Of a stretch of 64,000 nucleotides of DNA, positions 58,289 to 64,000 are shown in pieces; position 1 is the stretch's first letter; each line of letters begins with the position of its first letter. The notes beneath the pieces are model-generated. The model did no database searches and was not told where the DNA came from. It was given only the letters and a program-made list of their open reading frames with translations. The stretch is from Neodontobutis hainanensis. Lineage: Eukaryota > Chordata > Actinopteri > Gobiiformes > Odontobutidae. The DNA is taken from contig JALDNG010000026.1 in the NCBI GenBank assembly GCA_024349245.1, positions 3,048,501 to 3,112,500 on the forward strand, written 5' to 3'. The translations under genes and the position numbers were made by a program.

Positions 58289-59228
58289 TCATACTCTCTC
58301 CAAAGCTTCCAACATGATGATGCTGTTACCTCTGATGACCTGTGAAATCGGACAAGAAGGCACATGTAACATTTATACATGTACTAGCTCTAAATTACTT
58401 CACTTTAGAGGTGCTATGACTTTTGAAGATCCCTCTCAGACTAGTAGAATATTTGAGTTCAAAATGTACTAACCACCATGCCAATGGTGTTTTGTTGTCC
58501 TCCTGGGCCCATTTCTATGCTGTCATCCACTACTAGATTCATGAAGGGGTCAAATCCTCGCAGGACTCCTTGAACATGTCTGCCTCCATTCAACTTTACT
58601 ACAAAATGAAGAAAAAGTAAACGTGAGCCTGGTAAAGCCTTGTTAATTACGCAAGTAATATTTTACGTATTCATTTAAAAAATGTGTGATTGGGAATGGC
58701 TGCCACGGCTCTTTCAGTATGCCCCAGGGCAGCTGTGGTTACAGCTGTAGCTTACCACCAGTGTGTGACTGTGTATGAACGAATAATTGATATGTAAAGC
58801 TTTGTGTCCCCAGAAAAGCGCTATATAATATTGATGTAATAAGTAAAAATAAAAATATGGTACGTTTAAAAAATGTGTTTGGGGCAAGCAGTTTTGCATT
58901 AGTAAGGACGGCAGCAAAATAGGAGAATGTTCACAAACACACACACATTATATATACATACACACACACACACACACACTCGTGCCCATGCACTCTTCAA
59001 GAGGACTAGCTGTACTTACATGAAAGCTTCTTGTCCATAAACCTGAAAAGACATTAACACAAGAAACTATGAGACAATAAGGCTAGCGCTAATATTAGCT
59101 TAACTAACTTAGAAACAACACAGAGACGTGGAGATGAGATAAAGCTCAGACTAATTTATGAAAAACATTTTAAACCTATATTTAATGATTACTTACTTCT
59201 TGAGCTCTGGGGGATGTGCTTTACTCAT
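58289..59228 (-). CDS. snrpg: Small nuclear ribonucleoprotein G (SmG)
   Basis: Core Sm-ring subunit of spliceosomal snRNPs. Four exons: 59197-59228, 59020-59042, 58474-58598 and 58289-58339; 231 nt, 76 aa, identical in length to human. It begins [20 protein letters not shown]; the Sm1 motif is LNGGRHVQGVLRGFDPFMNL and the Sm2 motif IRGNSIIMLEALERV. The loop between them (VVDDSIEMGPGGQQNTIGMV) is more variable than human, as expected. All junctions are GT-AG and the phases fit. A 23-nt second exon is typical for this gene. ETS-like GGAAACCGGAAAG lies about 60-90 bp upstream of the ATG. Confidence 0.97.
58937..58979. repeat. CA/TA microsatellite in snrpg intron 2 to 3
   Basis: Interrupted (CA)n with TATATA in the middle. 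Confidence 0.85.
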
Positions 59229-60250
59229 TATGTCTTAATATATCGACAAAAGCGTTAGAATTTCGTTTCACAAAGTCGCGGAAGGAAAACGTGCGTCAGG
59301 AAACCGGAAAGTATGGAGGTTGCTAAATGTCGCGTGTTACATTTATCGCCCCCATTAGGCAGGGAGTATAAGTGTCAGGAGTTACTAAAGTGAGTAGAAC
59401 TCTTGGTAGAAACCTACAATATATGGTAAAAACGCGAGAGCATTTGCCTATTATAACTTGCAACTTATTGTCCATATGAGTTCAAACATTTTCTAAAGTA
59501 ACAACTAAAGGTTAGACTTTGTACCGTGCTGATGTGCACTGTCTTTTAAAAGAACATACACAACAATTGCAACATTGTGGGAATAGTGTTTTAATTATGT
59601 TAATAAAAGAGAAAAAAAAAGCTTGAAAAAGTGGAGGCTATAATTTTCACAATGGAATGTTAATAATAATCAGTGTCTAAATTAAATATAAAAAATAAAA
59701 TTAAAAAAGCTCAGTTTATAATCTAAAAGCACACACAAATATTTAAAAGGGTCATCTGTTTCTGTTGGTTTGTATACATCCCATCTTCAGAAAGCTTTGT
59801 AAGTTTTACGCTTATTACTGTCAACAGTGCATAACATTATGATTTGATATAGTGACTGCAAGAAATTTGCAATTACTTTAAATTACTGACCAATGCACAA
59901 AAACATTAAGTGAACTGGTCAGTTTAAAGCAAATACCCATATAATCATAATAAAATGCACAGATCTAACCCTCATTACAAAATTTGTTAATTTAGGCCTT
60001 GCAATTTAGGAGCCAGCCAAAGAACTGTGACAAAAAAACTGTAACTCTGTGCAAAGTGTTATTTCCACTCACATAGATAGGAACTCAAAATCATATAAAA
60101 AGAAATATTGTAACATTAAAATATGGATGGGCACAAAGTTTGTTATTTTTTAACAGCTTAGCCCCAATACCTTTTTCCAACAATCACCTCACTGTTTGTC
60201 TGAATTTAATTTACTAGGTGGTGCTTGGTACAATAATAGGCAAAAAGATA
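59229..60250. other. Upstream region of snrpg and spacer to the zinc-finger gene
   Basis: About 100 bp next to snrpg is the likely promoter. The rest is AT-rich without recognised features. Confidence 0.4.
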
Positions 60251-60256
60251 TTTATT
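60251..60256 (-). terminator. Polyadenylation signal of the zinc-finger gene
   Basis: TTTATT on the plus strand (AATAAA on the minus strand), about 270 nt past the stop. Confidence 0.5.
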
Positions 60257-60523
60257 GAAAAGCTAGATCAAAAGGATACAAAACTCATATTTAGAGACAT
60301 TAACAAAATACAGCCCTCTTACCAAGTACAGTGTGTTTCAAAGAAAAGGTAGCTTAATACGACAACCTATTTTTGTGCTTAAGCACATCATTATGATGTA
60401 AAAACACAGATGTGACCTGATAGCAACAGTAATGAACATAAAATCAACATGAAGAATGATTACATTGTATTTCACTGTAAACCTTTAATGCAAAAAGGCC
60501 TAGTTACACTCAAAATAAATCCC

Positions 60524-62062
60524 TCAGGTTTTGCTGATCTGGCGCGTTGCACCTTCTGAAATGCTGTCTTCCTCAACCTTGACCCTCAGGTGGTTCTGAC
60601 AGTGTAATAAGAAAGAGTCCAGTGATGAAAACCCCTGCTCGCAGGGCACACAGTGGTATAGCCTTTGTCTCTTTGAACCTGGCCCTTTACATGTGTCTAT
60701 CTCATTTGTGCACACACTACACTGGCTTCTTCTTACAGCAGACTGATGAAGCTCTACATGCTTTTTCAACTGCGAATGCAGAGAAAAAACTTCTGGACAG
60801 GATGGACATGGGAATTCTAGCTCCTCCTCCTCTTCCTCCTCTTCCACATCAGGCACTTTTTTGTATTTAACTGGTTCACAATGGCTCTCCTCTGCAGGCA
60901 TGTTCCTTGGGAAGGGACCTCCCTGGACTGGCCTTTTATTGGCAGCCAATTTTCTTGTTGTATTAGGTTTTTCAATTGACATACAGTCTTTGGAGGAGCA
61001 TTTTGGAGGAATTCCATTACTTTTAATCGCAGTTAAGGTTGAAGCTGGATGCTTTTTGGTGTGGGCCCAAAGTGACAAATGATGAAAAAAGACTTTGCTG
61101 CATATTTGGCATATATATGCACTCCCTTTCCTATGCTTGGCCTGTGCTGGCCTTGGTTCTGTCCTCATCTTTGTTTCTCTGCTATGTTTCTCTTTTCGGT
61201 GAACATACAACTTAGCAGTGCTCCTAAACACCATTTCGCAGGAGCGGCAACTAAAAAACTTTATGGACTTGCCATTTGATCCTTTTTCTGCTTCTTCACT
61301 AGCACTTTCTCTTTTGCCATAAGGACTACCTGGGTCTGTCTGCCTCTCAACTATATGGCTTGTCTGCGTATGTCGTTGGAAAGCAGCCTCAGTGCGGAAA
61401 GTTCTTGAGCAAAATGCACAAACATTTTCAGTTTTACAGCCGAGTCTTGCGATATCCAAAGAGTTTGAAGGAGCTGAAACATGTGGTGAATCACCCTGAG
61501 GGCTACTGACATTAGAAGTGCATGGTGGGGACACAAGTTTACTACAACCAGCCTGCTGATGGTGCAGCAGGGCCTGTTTTTGGTTGAATCCTTTCCCACA
61601 TGGTGCACAAGCATAAGGACTACTGTCCAGCATGTGAGGCTCGCAATGAGGTGAACTGTCTTTAGTCCTATCAGCATCAGCAGCTTTATTCAAGCATGTG
61701 ACATAGGCAGGACCATTGCATGTTTCTTCAAGACAGAGTTGATGAGGGGAGGAATCTTCACATTTATGTAGCTGTAAGGAGGACCTCAAAGAAAACTCTG
61801 TCCCACAACTTGGACACCGGTGAGGTTTGGGTAATGTATGCTGTACTTCCTGGTGCTGCAACAATTCAGTTGCATAAGGGAAGCCCTTACCACACTCCTG
61901 ACAAGAAAATAGTATGGGCCGTTGCTTTTGGCTTCTTAGGCTCTGCTTTGACTCGGCCCGAGCAATGAAGCTGGCCAGGCGGTTAAGGGTGTCCGCTGCC
62001 GTCTTTTGGCGTTTGAACGCCTCTGGGTCCCGTGAAGTGCTCCAGCTCACTCCATCCATCAT
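60524..62062 (-). CDS. C2H2 zinc-finger protein (512 aa, orthology not determined)
   Basis: An intronless coding exon, probably nuclear and DNA-binding. About eight C2H2-type fingers are spread unevenly rather than in a tight array: CQECGKGFPYATELLQHQEV, CPSCGTEFSLRSSLQLHKC, CAPCGKGFNQKQALLHHQQ, CAFCSRTFRTEAAFQRHTQ, CRSCEMVFRSTAKLYVHRKE, CQICSKVFFHHLSLWAHTKK, CPSCPEVFSLHSQLKKHVEL and CVPCEQGFSSLDSFLLHCQN. The second and third end in Cys instead of the last His. An acidic run of nine Glu (one Leu follows) precedes finger seven. No KRAB, SCAN or BTB domain is present. The start is MMDG at 62062; upstream TGTGTTCAG (about 62088) looks like an acceptor for a 5'UTR intron. The separated fingers suggest a conserved single-copy regulator rather than a KRAB-type family member. 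Confidence 0.85.
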   Translation of the reverse strand: MMDGVSWSTSRDPEAFKRQKTAADTLNRLASFIARAESKQSLRSQKQRPILFSCQECGKGFPYATELLQHQEVQHTLPKPHRCPSCGTEFSLRSSLQLHKCEDSSPHQLCLEETCNGPAYVTCLNKAADADRTKDSSPHCEPHMLDSSPYACAPCGKGFNQKQALLHHQQAGCSKLVSPPCTSNVSSPQGDSPHVSAPSNSLDIARLGCKTENVCAFCSRTFRTEAAFQRHTQTSHIVERQTDPGSPYGKRESASEEAEKGSNGKSIKFFSCRSCEMVFRSTAKLYVHRKEKHSRETKMRTEPRPAQAKHRKGSAYICQICSKVFFHHLSLWAHTKKHPASTLTAIKSNGIPPKCSSKDCMSIEKPNTTRKLAANKRPVQGGPFPRNMPAEESHCEPVKYKKVPDVEEEEEEEELEFPCPSCPEVFSLHSQLKKHVELHQSAVRRSQCSVCTNEIDTCKGPGSKRQRLYHCVPCEQGFSSLDSFLLHCQNHLRVKVEEDSISEGATRQISKT

Positions 62063-62088
62063 ATGCCACAGAATGTCCTACAATAGAT

Positions 62089-64000
62089 CTGAACACACAA
62101 ATGCGGTTTCTCTAAATTATTTGTCAGGTCTTCACGTGCATCATGCGAACCTAAAACGCCTAACTATGGCAAAACAACTTAAAACATTTAAATGACATAA
62201 ATCATTATCACAAGGCGAACTATTATAACACTAGAGCCCGGAGGTCAGTTCATTTAAAGACGCTCTCAGTAACTAACGTAAAATACTACTACTTTACCAC
62301 AGTTCTACAAGAGACTGCCTTTATGTTTGCTGATATTAGCTTGGAGCTAGCTATGCTAACATGCATACATTTTACGTTAAATCTATTTATACTTAAATGT
62401 ACATTACCTTAGCACTCAAAACCCAATGCAACGGCTATAATGTCTATGACTAAATTCAGGCAGTAGTGTCATTAAACCTGGATTGTCTCACAAAAGCCTA
62501 CGGTGTGGCAGCAAAAGTGAAACTGAAGTTTGAGGTGGCTCCATGATTAAAATGTTAAGACCACTTCCGCTGCGTCACTTCTCCTTCAAAGTTTTACGAC
62601 TTTGTAAGTTATAAACGAGCTTGGTTTGAATAAAGAACCTCTGACAGGCATAAAATGAATTAATTTAAAAGTAAAAATAAAAACCTGACGCAAAAACAAA
62701 TAAAAGTATTTTATTAGAAACAAAAATACAGCTGAGGAAAAACACATTGTTCATTGTATGGAAATGGATTTACAGAATGCATTAGCTTGCCCTCTTAGGA
62801 TTTGGCTAGAAAATTGCGAACATAGACACGTAATTTGTAGCTTGGAGCATTGGTTATAGACTTACAAATTAAAGTGAGCAAAAAAGCAAAACAACTTATT
62901 TTAAGGCTCAGTACATCTTGTTAAAACTCACTATTAACAACTCCAAACATTGAAAACGTCATCGGTTTTATGGCCAGTGGCTTTTGAACAGCAAAAGAGA
63001 CAGCAAACAAAAGAAACAACATTTATCAGAAGGGAAACATTAAAATTAAATCAAAATATTGATACTGGCTTTATAATGTATGTTGTAAGCTTACATTTTC
63101 TTCAATAGTAATAAATACTTTATTGATCCTATGTTTCCTAGGATCTTGCAGGAAAGAAAACATAGTCTTTATACTACAGAACCCAATCTTAAACATAACT
63201 GTACTTTAACATTTAGAAAAAAAAAACAAGACATAGCTTAAACATACAGTTGTTAAGCTTGTCTGATACTGATGATTGTCATTTCTTTTAAATATTGACT
63301 TTTTGTTATTTTGGAATAATTATCATTGGTAGCAAGATTCACATCAAAAAACAAAAACCCTTGGACTCCAAGTCAAATATACAACCATGACCAAGGTGAA
63401 TGGGAATCGTGATTAAATATTTTACAAAATGAAACATAAAAATAATACATTACAGATGTTTGTAACAAAGGCATCAAAATATAATTCGAGCTGCATTGTG
63501 TCCATAGGACTGTCAAGTAGAATTGTGTGACCCAGAGTTCTACAGTACCAAAAGCATCACTTTGACTACTTACTGGTTTTATCCCTCATAGACAAAAACT
63601 AAAGCTATTCAATAAAGTTTATATATTTAATATAAAGAAATTATGCATATGCCATATGCATATCCAATGTGTGGTACATATCAAATTTCACCAGTGAAAA
63701 AAACATTTGTATAAGCCACAAATTGAAGTGTAAATGATGTTAAAATGATAAAACTAGAAGTCGCAACCTCTTGATGAAATGGGTCCTAAGATGCTACATT
63801 TTCAGGTCAAGTCACAATAAAAATGTTCACTACCAAAAGGTTGTGCTCCTGGAATTTTTTTTTTATATATATAATTCTGCTCATTTAAGCAGTTTGTAAA
63901 ACAGTGTTTAACTATACTGACAGCACTGACAACCACTAAGTCATGTGATGATAAGGTCCAAATCAATAACTGATTGGACGAGTCAGGTTTAAAACACTGA
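62089..64000. other. Zinc-finger gene 5' flank, then AT-rich possible 3'UTR of a further minus-strand gene
   Basis: Between 62089 and about 62600 lie the 5' intron and promoter of the zinc-finger gene (CACTTCCGCTGCGTCACTTC, 62560-62579). From 62700 on, a TTTATT at about 62711 (AATAAA on the minus strand) is followed by 1.3 kb of AT-rich, ORF-poor DNA. This could be a long 3'UTR of a gene off the right edge. No coding exon was seen. Confidence 0.3.

Noticed and set aside
1..64000. CRISPR arrays, phage, operon-like or biosynthetic systems
   Set aside because: No regularly spaced direct repeats and no prokaryotic-style gene runs were seen; the content is vertebrate throughout.

Overview
The window is nuclear DNA of a ray-finned (teleost) fish. 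The genes are split by short GT-AG introns, single-copy vertebrate genes lie a few kb apart, and the interspersed repeats are typical of fish (a Rex3/RTE-type LINE, Tc1/mariner elements, a tRNA-derived SINE). I found no operons, CRISPR arrays or bacterial features. Gene models were built by hand from splice sites, reading phase and remembered family sequences; exon ends are exact only where a donor or acceptor could be read.

Layout, left to right. (1) 1-6.1 kb: 5' end of a plasma-membrane Ca2+ ATPase gene (atp2b3-like, minus), with one coding exon, a long intron and a CpG-rich first exon/promoter; the rest of the gene lies off the left edge. (2) 6.1-10.5 kb: intergenic, with a LINE/SINE tail. 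(3) 10.5-15.5 kb: ccnq (cyclin Q, minus) head-to-head with cfap126 (flattop, plus). (4) 16.8-18.1 kb: dead Rex3-like LINE. (5) 19.3-24.1 kb: MGAT4C-like glycosyltransferase (minus). (6) 24.4-30.9 kb: ap4b1 (minus, 13 coding exons). (7) 31.5-36.1 kb: sephs2 (minus), a selenoprotein gene with an in-frame TGA and a SECIS-like hairpin in the 3'UTR. (8) 37.7-48.9 kb: a direct tandem duplication of a head-to-head ikbkg(-)/tmed4(+) pair. (9) 48.9-50.1 kb: Tc1 relic just after the tmed4 stop codon. (10) 51.8-56.5 kb: plpbp (minus) with a second, different Tc1 relic in an intron. (11) 58.1-59.2 kb: snrpg (minus). (12) 60.2-62.1 kb: a C2H2 zinc-finger gene (minus). The right end is AT-rich and may be the 3'UTR of a further minus-strand gene.

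The strongest observation is the ikbkg/tmed4 duplication. Copy A (about 37711-44390) holds the complete ikbkg (NEMO) but a tmed4 cut off after exon 3. Copy B (about 44391-48390, continuing into unique DNA) holds the complete tmed4 but an ikbkg that lost the end of exon 2 and exons 3-10 and carries a stop in a 3' exon. Each working gene is thus left with its own copy of what was one shared promoter. The ikbkg remnant still encodes an open frame of about 112 residues covering the IKK-binding segment of NEMO. Other points of note are Sec recoding in sephs2, a GC-AG intron in plpbp, an X-box-like palindrome on the upstream ATG of cfap126, and a 0.7-kb inverted-repeat element in an ap4b1 intron.
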